Assembly: GCF_000344685.1 (NCBI RefSeq)
Contig: NW_006920412.1
Location: 237,009-301,008 of the forward strand
Source of the DNA: Gloeophyllum trabeum ATCC 11539
Lineage: Eukaryota; Basidiomycota; Agaricomycetes; Gloeophyllales; Gloeophyllaceae
Length of the DNA: 64,000 nt
Direction: 5' to 3'
The position numbers and the translations under genes were made by a program. Below are positions 1 through 11,119 of this stretch, one piece after another; position 1 is the stretch's first letter; each line of letters opens with the position of its first letter. The notes under the pieces were generated by a model, which saw nothing but the letters and a program-made list of their open reading frames with translations, was not told the origin of the DNA and did not search any database.

Positions 1-1
1 T

Positions 2-912
2 TTGCTGTCTATCGAGGACCCCGCAGATCCATGTAAGACCGTGTTCGTTGTTCCGTCGACGTGGCCTAAGCTGATTTCCGCGAGTCATTTAGCAAACGAT
101 ATCTCCAAGGGCTCTTACGGGATCAACCGCGTGCGGACCACTCTCGCTGGGGCTCATGGGATCATGACCGCTGCAGCGTACCTCCGTGCGGGCATGATCA
201 GCGCACGGAGGGAAGGGCGTACTGTGCGGCTCCGTGACAGATCCGACCCCGAGGAGATGAGTATCTTGTCCAGTGTTCTGGGCGTAACACAGCAGGTTGG
301 TAGTTCCGGCGTACGTCTAGCCTTGCGAAGCCATTGACTGGTGAAATCGCTGTTCCGCAGACTGTTAATCACAGAAAGCTGGTACAAGAAGTCTTCGTCA
401 AGGGCATCTTGCATCGCATGCTCGGAATCACACCATCTGCGGCACTCCCGCCCAGAAGCCGAAGGTCGCCCTCACCTCGCGCGCCCAAGCGCAAGTTGTC
501 TTCAGAGCGCCTCCGGCAGTCCGCGAGTGTCGCATCCGCATGGGGAGAAGCAGATATGGACATGAGCCCCTCAGTTTCAGACCGAGAGGAGAACAGAGCG
601 CACGCTAACGGACCCCCCGCGCAAGAGGAAGAGAGCCGGTACGCCATCGATAAACGGCAACCGCCTCGGAAGCGGCGGCGAACAGGCACCGCTCAGGACG
701 CGCATACCTACTTCACTACTGACGATGAAGAGGAGGAGGGCATTATACGCGACGATCACATCGAGCTCAATATAGTCGACGGTGGCACCCGGGAACGCTC
801 GGTATCTCCTAAGGGTAGAAGCCCAAGAGCAAAGTACTCGGTGAGGAATAGATCGTACTGGCTTTCTAAAGGGATCGGCGAGGGGAGCAGCGAGGAAGAG
901 CTAAGTTTATGA
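2..912 (+). CDS. Non-canonical poly(A) polymerase, Trf4/Cid14 type (3' part)
   Basis: 3' end of a Trf4/Trf5 (S. pombe Cid14) type nuclear poly(A) polymerase, which oligoadenylates aberrant RNAs in TRAMP-like complexes. Exons 2-295 and 361-912 are joined by a 65-nt GT-AG intron with the frame kept. What is left starts after the nucleotidyltransferase core: LLSIEDPADP is followed by SYGINRVRTTLAGAH, the PAP-associated segment in this family. From about residue 115 on the protein is a low-complexity tail with SPRAPKR, basic PPRKRRRTG and an acidic DDEEEE run, as in a nuclear RNA-binding tail. The catalytic GS...DxD part lies left of the window. Family assignment rests on these short motifs; the exact paralogue is inference. 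Confidence 0.8.
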
Positions 913-1128
913 TGGGCCTATCTCGCTTTGTACACATTTTTCGCCTAATATCATCAGAGGACTTTCGGTGTAGTAGGTTCACCTCCACTACTACTCCGGG
1001 CTATGTCCACCCACAACGCAAGATAAGCTCTGCGAAGAGGTATTGTGACGAAGTCTAAAGGGTACCGGCCACGCCGAGCTTCAAGGTAACGGATATTACA
1101 TACATAGATACAGGTAGGAAAGCGAAAG

Positions 1129-4100
1129 TCATGAAGATTTCAACGTCTGTTGATCATTAGTGAGGGCAGTCCGAGGTTCCTCAAAGGCTTTCCGTTCAGC
1201 GCGCTCCTTGGATGAATCCCCACCTGCCCCGTCTTCAAGGACACCAGGCTCTGAGCTCGCACTTGAATTACTTGTGAACGACCAGCTGCCCGCGGTAGGC
1301 GTCAGCTCCCCGTCGCCCTCGGTTGCAGCCTGGAAGTCGCCGAAGTCACCGAAGTCCTCAAACGAAGCATGCTCTATCTCTTCACTGAAGGAAGATGCGA
1401 AGGTGAAAGGGTCTGCGCCGCTGGCAGCAGCAGTGTCCGAGAAAGGCCCGAAGGCATCGTCCTGGGTCAGGTCATAAGCACGCAGATCACCAGTGGGAAG
1501 ACAATGGCGTACCTCTTCTGTAAAAGGATCATCATAGCCTCCCTGTGGAGTAAATGCATCCTAGGGACATGACACTGGTCATGACCTGGGGGCAATACAA
1601 TAGGGCAATTGTGCATACCTCAAATCCGTTCCTATCTAATGGTGTTCGATTGTTCTCGTCATGCCGGCCGCTAGGAGGGGCACCGAGGCTGAAGGTCGAC
1701 TGTGCCAGCCAACCCCCTTCATCCTCTTCCTCGTCGCTACCGTCCGATGAGGAGGCAGATCCGAAGTGATTTGAAGACTGCATCTCTTGGGCTAGATAGC
1801 GGGCAAACTAGAGGACGGTGAGGACAGAGAACGAGAACCCTCATGGCAGATTTTGGCACGCACCTGCGGTGGAGCAGCTCCATGATCGTCCTCATCCTCA
1901 TCCATGAAGGCCGTGCCGAAGTCGTCGCTGCCTTCCCGCCTTGAACCCGAGGGCTTCCGCAAGGGCTCCTCCTTGACATCCGATTCCGACCCGCCAACGC
2001 CAGCGTCAGCCGTCTCTGTGGCTTCGACCTGGGTGGTTGCACCCTCCGCCTCATCCACCTTCCAGCGAGCTCCAGGGCCAGCCCTTGGCGCTCCGGGACC
2101 GACGACCGGCTTACCGCCACCCAAGAGGGACGTATCATTCTTCTTTGTCTCGATGTAGCGGCCCGATACATACTCGTCCCATGCAGGCTGCGGCGCGAAG
2201 CTACGGATGACGGCGCGCAAGTCTGGTGGATAATGTTCCAGTGCACCTATCACGTCTTCCGAGATGAGGGTAAGGTGGCCCATATACCCAAGCCGAACGC
2301 CTTTCGGCTTCGCGCTGAAACGAAAACAGTCACGGAACTGGACAATTTCGAATGTGAATGCGCTTACACTTCAACATCATTTCTCCGCTGGCCCTCGAGG
2401 ATACGGTCCATGATCCTCACGTCCCGGAAGAGCGAGATGGTCAACTCCCGGTTCATACCTTCATCTACCCGCCCTGTCAGGATCTGGTGCAAGAAATCAT
2501 ACACCACACTGTGGAGGAAATTATTCAGCGGGAATCCAAAGAACAAGTCCTTGTGGACAGCCATCATTCAGTACTATCACACGCCAAGATACGGGGACAA
2601 GCATACCAGCATCTTTGACAGTACATTCTTCTCCAAGAACTGTTGCTTCAGTCTCTCCCCAATGGGCAATGGCTGCGGGGGAGCCGGTTGACTGTCAAGG
2701 GTAGCCGACCGTTTTAGACTCCTGCGCGAGCTACTCGACCGAGGTCTACTCGTGCTGTCCGAATCAGCTGTGAGCGTCAGCGAATTCTTCCTGGGCGGCG
2801 CAGACACCAGCTGTGGCTCAGTCGAGGCCGGTGCTGTGGTAGACGGAGAAGCACTGAGAGGCGCGGTCGGCGGTGGCGACACCGCAAACGGCGGCTCGTC
2901 CGACATAGCAATTTCCTCCATAGCATCATTATCCGAATCATCATCCATCTCCTCGTCCGAATCCAGCACCGACGATGACTCGTGGGACGCGTTCGAGATG
3001 GGCAGCTCCTGCGCGGGCTCCAGCTCCTCCTTCTCCTCGTCCATCGCATCGCCGTCGCCGTCGTCACCGTTGCTCATCGCTATCACGCGTGCGAGCTCTT
3101 CGAGTGCCGGGAGCCCGCCCTGCAAGCGGCCCTCCGCGTCGTAGATGTGGTTGTACTCCGGCGGCCGGTTCAATAGGGACATGTTAGAGCAGTGCAGGAG
3201 CTCCGCATAGAGCTCGCAGATACGGTACCGCTCGAACGTGAGCGGCGCGATCGTCCCGACCGTCAGCAGCATCGGGCCTTCCTGTGAAGCCGAGTCCGAT
3301 CAGCGTAGATAAGCATCCGTACAGTATAGTTGTTTCCGGTCAAAACGTGACGCACCAGGGATCGCGGACTGTCCAGATACATCTGGTACTCATCGAGGCG
3401 GTTGCAAGTAATCTCGAGGACGGAGCCGAGGTGCACGACGCCCATGCGGTCGACCATCTCACGCATCGCGCGCTCGAGCATTTCGCGCGATTCGTCCGGG
3501 TTCGCGGGGAGCTGCTGCTGCAAGGTGATGAGGCGGTTGCGTAGCGTGTGGAAGAGGTATGGCTCAAAGTAGTCCGAGTTATTCTTGCGGATCAGCTCGA
3601 TGATGATGGAAATTGACTGGACGACGGAGGAGGTGTGGGATTCCTTGTTCGGTAGGACTTCATCGTCGTCTATAGATGGTACTTCGCTGTCCTCGGATTT
3701 GCTCAAACTGGAACTACTCGTTGATTGCAGGGCGTTTGCTAACTTGCTGTCCTCCCCACCCTTCGACCCGAAGTCACTTAAGATGTAGTCAGTGAGTTTT
3801 GAGATGCTGCTCGCGTGAGCGAGCTGGCGAGCGAAAAGGTTCGACGCGGGCCCGTTCTGTAGACCTTCCGTGAGGCCTGCGCCTGGGGACGGTGCAGCCA
3901 TTGATATGATGCCCTTGATAAGTTCCGAGACCACGGTATGGATATCGGGAGTATGCAATGGCGACATGAGGTCCACCAACCGACCCATCAGGTTCTCTTC
4001 CGAAAGCCACTATGCGTCTGTGCATGAGGGGAGTCCGTCCGCACGCAAATGGCAGTCAGATATGGACACATACTTCTAGAACGCCGCCGCACGCGGGGTG

Positions 4101-4806
4101 CTCGTCCAGCTGGATGATTCGGACGAGCAAGTCGACGAAGGACGGCGCCTCAATGTGCCGCAGGAGGCGCGCGACGATGTGCGGTTGCGATTGGATGAAC
4201 GCGAGCATCTGCGTGAGCGCGCAGCGGCTGGGCGTTTACATGGGCAACGGGGAGAGGAAAGGAGGATTCACCTCGACGGGCTTTTTGTTCAGGAAGACTG
4301 CGTTGATTTTGGCAAAGTGCGAGGCCATGACCATTTGCGTCTTCATCTCTTCCGGGGGCCGGTCGAGGACGGTCTCCCAGAAGGGCACGAGCAGTTGGTC
4401 AGAATTATTAAGACAGGTCTCTACGATGGACCATATCTCGCTGCACAATACTTCCGTTGCAACATACGGATACCTCCCCATGGGTAAGTCGTCAACGAAG
4501 GCGTTCGCGCAAGAGCCGGTGACAATACTCACTTGAATCGGCCCTTCTCCTCGCACTCTATCTGCCCCGTCACGTACCCGAGCAATCTCTGCAAGACGTC
4601 CACCCGCTGGAAATAATCTATAAGCCTTGAGTTCTGTTCCTTGCACTCCTGAAGCAGTTCATCTTCGTCTAGTATTTCTTCGAGCGAGACATCTTCCTTG
4701 TCCAGGAGGCTGTCGAGCGAGTGGTACAGCCCGAATCTACCAAAAACATGGCATCCTGCTCAGCGCGCTCCCAACACAAGAGTGCTGCGAACTACCTCCA
4801 AAACAT
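1129..4806 (-). CDS. SAPS-domain regulatory subunit of Sit4/PP6 phosphatase
   Basis: Regulatory subunit of the Sit4/PP6 Ser/Thr phosphatase (yeast Sap155/Sap190 family), which directs the phosphatase in cell-cycle and TOR signalling. Ten exons in transcript order: 4806-4796, 4736-4533, 4473-4272, 4208-4074, 4009-3356, 3281-2607, 2549-2368, 2314-1864, 1807-1619, 1560-1129; they join to 1044 codons. The start is fixed by an 11-nt first exon giving MFWRFG, the family's usual opening, followed by LLDKEDVSLEEILDEDELLQ and EVLCSEIWSIVETCLNNS. A later conserved block, VRLGYMGHLTLISEDVIGAL, is near residue 695. The linker around 470-620 and the last 250 residues are Ser/Asp/Glu-rich and probably disordered, ending with an FGDFGDF repeat. 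Convergent with the poly(A) polymerase gene. Family call is firm; which SAP paralogue is not decided. Confidence 0.93.
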
Positions 4807-5570
4807 GGAGTTTTCGTTTCGCGTGGCCGCAAAGGTTTATGGTGGTAGAAAGCAAGAACTACGATACGTGGACTGCTGGGAGCTGGACGCGCAACTGACC
4901 CGAATTAGCCGTCTGCAACCCTACCACAGCGCTCTATGGGCGGTTCGCACAGAAGCACGACCGCTTCTGTTCCCCGCAATCTCACGCTGCGCTTGCAGCG
5001 ATATGTACCGCTCGTATACGAAGGGAAACAAATGGGAATAAATTTCAGAAAGACTATCGAGACTGCAGAAAAATACGTGATCACAACCAGCGCAGAGACG
5101 CTCCAAACCAAGTCCAACGGCACGCGAGCACGAATTTGGTACGTTCCTGTCCATGTCTTGTGTACTTCATCAACTCTCAGACCAGAAATGGTGCAGGTGG
5201 GTATTCGGAAGTTCAGGTCAAATCGTCGGGCATGCTCATTTCGAATAGACCTCCATTTCTCCAAAACATGCATCAGTGGACTGACCCATCTGGTATATTC
5301 CAATATAACGACACTATGCATTATAGCCGGTTGTAATTTCACTACGCAGCCTGGAGACACATATTCCGACGATGTAAGTACCTCCAGCAGACTCGCTTAT
5401 GCAATTCACAGACTTACGACTGCGCAATGAACGCATATGATCATGATCAGCAGTTCTGCTTCACACGCCGCGGTTCCTCCAGGTGACTCGACGTAAGTAT
5501 TAGCTGCCTTCTATAAGAGGGCAGCAGTCTGCATCCTTGACCACCGACGACTACCACACCGCAGAGGGAT
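4807..5570. other. Intergenic region between divergent genes, with a possible AP-mu relic
   Basis: Upstream of the SAPS gene (minus) and the WD40 gene (plus). No gene can be supported. Good donor/acceptor consensus pairs occur (GTAAGTACC near 5375, GTAAGTATT near 5492 with CCGCAG before 5555), so the WD40 transcript may have spliced 5' UTR exons. On the minus strand at about 5130-5230 one frame reads FDLNFRI, SGLRVD and TGTYQIR in the order seen in adaptor mu subunits; see findings. Confidence 0.4.
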
Positions 5571-6916
5571 ATGGAGGACAGCGTCCAGACTCGATGGTTT
5601 CAAAATGACAACCCAAGGCGCCTCAGGTTCCCTGCCCATGGCAAGGCTGTAGTGACTTGCCTTCTCTTGTCGCATGACCGGATCATCTCCGCGTCTGACG
5701 AGCACTCCATCCACATATACTCACTCCTTACAGGCCAATTAATCCACACTCTGAAGGGCCACACGGGTGGCGTCTGGTGCCTAGCCACGACGCGAGATAC
5801 CCTGGTCAGCGGATCCTCCGACAGTACCGTAAGAGTATGGGATCTGAGCACGGGAAGGTGCACCCACGTATTCAAGGGTCACACCAACACCGTGAGGTGT
5901 CTGACGATTGTAAAACCTGAGTGGTTGGATGTTGTGGATGCGAAGGGCGGCACCGGGAAGGAGAAGTGGCCGAAGGAACCGCTGATCGTGTCCGGCAGTC
6001 GAGATAATTCCATGCGTGTCTGGCTGCTCCCAAGACCAAATGACAAGGAGTACACAAACCGGAAGACTGATGAACCAGCGGCGTATGTCAGTTCAAGCAG
6101 TCACGTTATATTTCACGTTCTATCGCTGATCATATCTTACCAACTGCAAGGAGGACGTGGGAGATAATCCGTACCATAAACATCGTTTGGCAGGGCACGA
6201 GCATGCCGTCCGCGCGCTCGCGGCTAGAGGGCGCACACTGTTATCCGGTAGTTTCGATTGCACAGTCCGCGTTTGGGACATAATCACCGGGCAATGTCGC
6301 TGGGTTTTGCATGGCCACACGCAAAGAGGTAGATACTCGCGCTATTGCCATTTCGCGTCCACCCAACTAATTCTCTTATCCTATAGTTTACACCGTGGCC
6401 CTTGACGCCGCCCGCAACAAGGCATATTCAGGCTCCATGGACGGGACAGTCCGCATCTGGGACCTCCACAGCGGCGAATGCCGCCACATCCTCACGGGAC
6501 ACACGTCCCTGGTCGGTCTTCTAGGCCTCTCGCCGTCCCGCCTCGTCTCCGCCGCCGCCGATGACACTCTGCGCGTCTGGAACCCAGACACCGGCGAGCT
6601 ACAGTACACGCTCTCGGCGCACACGGGAGCTATCACGTGCTTCCAGCATGATGATTTCAAGGTCGTCAGCGGCTCGGAGGGTTCGTTGAAGATGTGGGAC
6701 ATCCGGGACGGCAGAGAGGTGCGCGATTTGCTTCCTGGGATCACCGGCGTCCGGCAGGTGGTGTTCAAGGGCCCGTGGTGTGTCGCTGCTAGCGTTACTG
6801 GCGATGGGTCTGTCATAGATGTGTGGGACTTTGCTGGGGAAGGTGACGACAGTTGGGTTGAAGACGATAGTGAGGATGAAGAAGACAATAGTCCCGGTAC
6901 CAGTCAAATCAGATAG
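5571..6916 (+). CDS. WD40-repeat protein, partial paralogue of the Cdc4-like gene at 38-41 kb
   Basis: A WD40 propeller protein of 407 residues in three exons (5571-6086, 6151-6328, 6387-6916; introns 64 and 58 nt). It matches the WD40 part of the F-box/WD40 gene at 38163-40998 over its whole length, with the same two intron sites in the same phases and a middle exon of exactly 178 nt in both. Typical repeats end in TVRVWDLSTGRC, TVRVWDIITGQC, TVRIWDLHSGEC and TLRVWNPDTGEL. It lacks the F-box and the Pro/Ser-rich N-terminus, and the long acidic C-terminal tail is cut to about 20 residues. The start is the first ATG in frame; homology begins six residues later at QTRW. Without an F-box it cannot bind Skp1 by the usual route, so its role (competitor, other scaffold, or a decaying copy with an open frame) is inference. 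Confidence 0.85.
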
Positions 6917-7125
6917 AGGTGAATATCTTGGTACGAATTTGCTCCATCTGTGAATGCGGCTCCGTTCATTGGGAAGGCTGCGTGCTCGTTAAAGACTCAG
7001 AAGAGGAGAGAACTAGCGTCCCGCTTATCCTAGACGGTGAGCATGGCCAGTACTATCGAGACTACTTCATTATTTCCATATATTTTTCTTCGTCAAATGT
7101 ATACTTCTCAGGGATATCCAGCCGT

Positions 7126-7620
7126 TTACTGAATGTGATAAATCTTATCCGCAACCTCCGCGAAATCCGTGTAGGACTGGTCACTGCTGATATCCGCCCG
7201 CCACCCGAGAATGGTCTGCGGCACATGCTGCCCCGACTTCTCCATCTTGCACACCATCCAGTTCAGCCCAATGCCGCCAAGGCCATAGATGGTATTATAC
7301 TGCGTAAGGTCGAAGCGGCCCTCGATGTAGGTCGTGAGATCCGACAGGACCTCTTTCTTACCGGCGTCATTCCATTTGCTCGGCCGTTTGAGCTCGACGA
7401 TGAGCAGGGGGTTGCGCTTCCCCCCGGCGTGACGGACGATGATATACTCTGGCTTGCCTCCCTCGCCCATGACCTGATGGTCGATGATGTAGCCCTTGTC
7501 GCTAGGGAACCAGGTTGTCAGAATCGCGCTGTATGTGGCATGGAATTTATCTTCGGTAGCACCGTCCCCAAGGCTCCTGGCGTACTGGGCTTCCTCCTTG
7601 ATGGTCGCGTTGTACGGCAT
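7126..7620 (-). CDS. Conserved fungal protein with PD-(D/E)XK nuclease-like signature
   Basis: Single-exon frame of 164 residues from a clear ATG (MPYNATIKEEAQYARSLGDG). It resembles short uncharacterised proteins common in wood-decay Agaricomycetes. The segment PEYIIVRHAGG, a short gap and LLIVELKRPSKW has the layout of a PD-(D/E)XK core: a strand with an acidic residue, then the E-x-K strand, followed by a helix. A second conserved stretch is FDLTQYNTIYGLGGIGLNWM. No signal peptide, membrane helix or fused domain is visible, so any nuclease role is inference from the motif only. It is flanked by non-coding sequence on both sides and is divergent from nothing obvious. Confidence 0.7.
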   Translation of the reverse strand: MPYNATIKEEAQYARSLGDGATEDKFHATYSAILTTWFPSDKGYIIDHQVMGEGGKPEYIIVRHAGGKRNPLLIVELKRPSKWNDAGKKEVLSDLTTYIEGRFDLTQYNTIYGLGGIGLNWMVCKMEKSGQHVPQTILGWRADISSDQSYTDFAEVADKIYHIQ

Positions 7621-8295
7621 CTGAATAACTCTAAGCTGATTATTCGTCCCGACAGAGAGTGATCACACACCGTGGAGAACCGAGCTGATGTACTGGTGCG
7701 AATGTGCGACGGCTGTCGCAAATGCTATTGAAGATGAATCTAAGTAAACTTGCCGTTCAGTTGAGCGGGAAAGTCGCCAGGACTGCAATACGCGCCGGCG
7801 GAATGCACTTGGTCGTGGGGTTCGCACTGCAACGCTTGTCCCCTTCTCTCTCGTCCCTTTATACGTAGGCGTCTATTCGGCGCTGATTGATTGTGGCCCT
7901 TATAGGACGACGAATCACCCGTGAGAGGTATGTGGCCACTATACTCGGCTGTCTTCCTTATGACTTTCGCCGTCACTTGTTAGCGCGGTCGGTCTGCAGA
8001 CATCTCCGTAAGGCAGCACATGTCAGATGAAACCTAATGTCTGGACATTGAAACCTATTCTTGTCATCCTCCTAGGAGAGCTAGGAGTATCCACACCTCC
8101 AGTCTCAGGCATGTACTAGCGCGGCGACAAGTACATTTAGTAAACATAGCATAAGACGGCAACAACTCTGACAAACCCGGGCATTGTACACGACAGCTCG
8201 CAGATCAAAGCCGCTACACTGGGATTCGAGAGGCTCCATACCTGCCCCTATTCAGTTCCTAAAGGTCCGGCAAGACTCTGTAAGCGCTCACCCGT
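7621..8295. other. Non-coding stretch
   Basis: Only short frames without family motifs or plausible splice chains. I see no gene, RNA or repeat here. Confidence 0.5.
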
Positions 8296-8706
8296 TCACT
8301 CGGGCGCAGTAGCGCCTATGGGAAGCCCCCGCTCATTCACTCTCGACTTTCCCGCCTCGTCCCAAGAGACGACCATGGCGTGCGGTGCAAACAGCCTCCG
8401 CACGTCCCCCTCTACAGGGATAACCTGCGGGAGCCTCTCGAACGCCTGAGGTACAGGGAGTGCCGCAAGCGCCTGAACGTCATACGGGCGGTTGTAGTCC
8501 GCGAAACAGCAGAGATAATGTTCCTGAGAGCTGGTGTCGTCGTTCAGCTCGACGCGCACGAGAGCTAGGGGTATCCCCAGAGTCGACTCCAGCTGCTGGA
8601 GCAGGGGACGGTCGTTGATCTCGGGCAGACTGTGCTCGGCGCGGTAGCGCTCGATGGCTTCGTTCAAGATGCGGTAGCCGATTAAGGTGCAGGGGATGGG
8701 GGTCAT
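8296..8706 (-). CDS. Hypothetical protein, 136 aa
   Basis: An intronless frame starting at MTPIPCTLIGYRILNEAIER. The frame extends a little upstream but without a better ATG. It is globular in composition, with predicted helices (RILNEAIERYRAEH, RPLLQQLESTLG) followed by alternating hydrophobic strands such as ALVRVELND and HYLCCFADY. No signal peptide, membrane segment or motif I recognise. A CACGTGA box and a CCAAT sequence lie 75-90 nt upstream of the start. Probably a real lineage-restricted gene; function unknown. Confidence 0.55.
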   Translation of the reverse strand: MTPIPCTLIGYRILNEAIERYRAEHSLPEINDRPLLQQLESTLGIPLALVRVELNDDTSSQEHYLCCFADYNRPYDVQALAALPVPQAFERLPQVIPVEGDVRRLFAPHAMVVSWDEAGKSRVNERGLPIGATAPE

Positions 8707-8781
8707 GATGGTTCTGGTCAAAGTGAATTGCAGCCACAAATTCAGGAGGCAGTCGCGTTAATTACCGTGATGCGTGACGCT

Positions 8782-8795
8782 CACGTGATACCAAT
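8782..8795 (-). promoter_or_regulatory. CACGTGA box next to CCAAT, upstream of the 136-aa gene
   Basis: An E-box-like CACGTGA adjoins a CCAAT pentamer about 80 nt before the ATG at 8706. Seen directly; factor binding is inference. Such boxes are recognised by bHLH and HAP-type factors. Confidence 0.3.
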
Positions 8796-8882
8796 GGAGA
8801 AACTTCGCAAAAACAATCTTAAAGGAAACTATTATGTGGATTGTAACTAAGTCGAGTAATATACATCATACACCTGGACCCC

Positions 8883-10706
8883 TCAGTACTAGATGGACGT
8901 AGGGGAAGAGAGATGACTGAGTACAAGAAGACACACGAGAGAGGATCGACTCACCCGGATCTGGTACGTCCCGCTCGCCTTCGTCAAATAGCGCACCCAC
9001 TTGATGCTATGGTAATTGCTCTTCTCAAACACCTTCAAGAACCGCACGATCAGGCCTGACGCCGTGAACATCAGCACCTGGAAGTCGACGTCAATCGGTG
9101 GCCGGGTCCACACTTGTCGGGTCGTCGTGCTAGTCAGCTCAGCCATGGCGGTGAACGTGCATTCCTGTCCGCCTTGTATTCGAGGTATCCTGCCGGGGTG
9201 CATTAACGTCTCCGCCATGGGATAAGGTATTTAAGCACTCACTTCCAGATGACTACGTTCTCCGCGGGGACGTACTTCGCCTTCCCCGACGCGACTTTGC
9301 AATCGACGTTCGTGGTGTTCAGCGGCGTAGGTATACGCACCACCACGTTCGTTGCCGATAGTTTATTGCCAAAATTTGCTTTCACCGTAATATCGTATGA
9401 AACCTTCGTAGTCCCAATCTCGTTGACGGTGGCCACCACCCGCAGCGGCAGCTTCACGTTCGTCGTCGCGCGGTACCTGCAACTTTATTAGCCCCCGCAA
9501 CACGTCATGACTTCACCGGTGCACCTCATGAGCTCAAACTCGCCATCAGGCGGGACGAAGCTGATCGTGCGGCTGGCGTCGAACTCGTTCAGGCGCACGC
9601 ACTGGTGGAACCGGCAGTCGTCAAGCTCGACGGCGTCGCTCGCGCCCGTGCGGTCGTTCTTGTCGATCACGAGTTTGTCGTTCAGGCCGAACTTGCATTC
9701 GGGCGTGCCGGAGAGGTAGGCGCGCATCTGGATGTGGCCGTCCACGTCCGCGCGCAGGATTGTGCCTAAGCAAGTGTGAGAAGCTGTGGGGGGTAGTCGG
9801 CCAAATAGGTTATACCCTTTGCGCTCATACTGAGGTTCACTGTCTCGACAACGTCGACGAAGGCTTCGTTCTTCTTGTACTTGACGTCGCCTCGCCGCCA
9901 GCTTATGGCACCGGTTGCCTGTGTCGTGATCTTCGAGGACTCTTCCTGCATAATGACCGTGTCTAGGATTCATTCTGCCATGAATGTATTACTGTAGACT
10001 CACAGGTGCGATTGATGTCGACATTACACTCTCAGTGGTGATGTAGCTCTTCAGCGTGTCAATCTCGCTGTTCTGAGGGTATCCGAAATCGACGATCTCT
10101 AACAGTGGTGATTCGTACCTCTCGTCAGGCCGTGCAGGAGACTGCGACACTCACCATCTATGAGCTCATATATCAGAACAAAATTGTTCTTGACAGACTC
10201 CTCGTCCACTTTCCCGAAGTAGGACTTGGCTATCGAGGTGAAGCGGTAGCAAAACTCGAATACGAGAGCCGCATTGGCGTTACATCTAATAATCCTGTCA
10301 GCTTGGTATCACGCGGTAACGCATATTACGCACTTCGTCACCGCGACGATGTAGAGATTGTTGACACGGACATGGAAGAAGCTGGTCGAGCCGAGAGTGA
10401 TGATGGGCGACCGGACGTCGCTGTTCGACACAACTTGTATCCGAAAGACGTCTGCTATCGACCGTCTGTATAAAGCATCTGTTGTAAGCCATGTCCGCGC
10501 CAGCAGGATCGGTCCTTTACCTACTTCAGGTCCGTCCGGTACAGACGAGAAATGAGGACCTACAGTAGGCGTCAAAGTCTCTTCCATGCTGTAGCAAAAA
10601 AGACTGCGTACCTCTCCCTTCTGGTTGAAAATAAAGAAAGCCTGCAAACCCGAACATAAGCACCCTTCTACGTGCCGTTCGTTACAGCTGTACTGACCGA
10701 GATCAT
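8883..10706 (-). CDS. apm4: AP-2 clathrin adaptor complex, mu subunit
   Basis: Medium subunit of the endocytic AP-2 adaptor, which binds cargo tyrosine motifs and phosphoinositide at the plasma membrane. Eleven exons in transcript order: 10706-10698, 10641-10612, 10559-10525, 10465-10334, 10285-10155, 10098-10004, 9945-9816, 9765-9525, 9476-9243, 9189-8955, 8888-8883; 425 residues. The N-terminal longin part reads [25 protein letters not shown], then [19 protein letters not shown] and [20 protein letters not shown]. The linker carries [15 protein letters not shown], the typical T-x-x-x-S-WR region phosphorylated in AP-2 mu. The mu homology domain ends in [18 protein letters not shown]. Exons of 9 nt at the start and 6 nt at the end are needed to give the family's termini. 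Length and motifs fit AP-2 rather than AP-1. Confidence 0.95.
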
Positions 10707-10909
10707 GGAGGTCGCTGTGTAACGCGTTCGCCGGCGGCAGCGCGTGCGCGATCATCATTTGCCCCTATTACCGCTGCTGATACGTCCCTTTCAGCTGACC
10801 ACCACCTCACGGACGTCGGTGCGCGTATTATTAGGACTTTGCTGCTTTTCTCTCTCGCATTCTGCGCGTCGTTGCTTCTCACCCGGCCGATCGTGCGTTT
10901 TCCTGCAAA

Positions 10910-11083
10910 ATGGGGATTTTTCGGGTTGCAGACACTGCCTTACGAAGCACCATGATTATCATATGGTGTGATGACCAGCAGGTTGAACAGCGAGATGAGC
11001 TGGCCCGGAACGAGTACAAAATAGCGACATGGGGTGCTGCAGGAATCCTGGTATCGCCTGGGATATTCACCCGTCGTTACTAG
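10910..11083 (+). CDS. Small open frame, 57 aa, doubtful
   Basis: A frame from MGIFRVADTALRS to PGIFTRRY lies between the AP-2 mu and esterase genes. It has one hydrophobic patch (TWGAAGILVSPG). It could equally be 5' leader of the esterase gene. No family is recognised, and no splice sites are needed to keep it open. Confidence 0.2.
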   Translation: MGIFRVADTALRSTMIIIWCDDQQVEQRDELARNEYKIATWGAAGILVSPGIFTRRY

Positions 11084-11119
11084 GTCTCCTGCCGTGTCCC
11101 CGTGCACGCGTTTAGGACT

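Noticed and set aside
4905..5430. Overlapping long frames on both strands
   Set aside because: Neither has a consistent start, family motif or splice chain; one contains a possible relic only.
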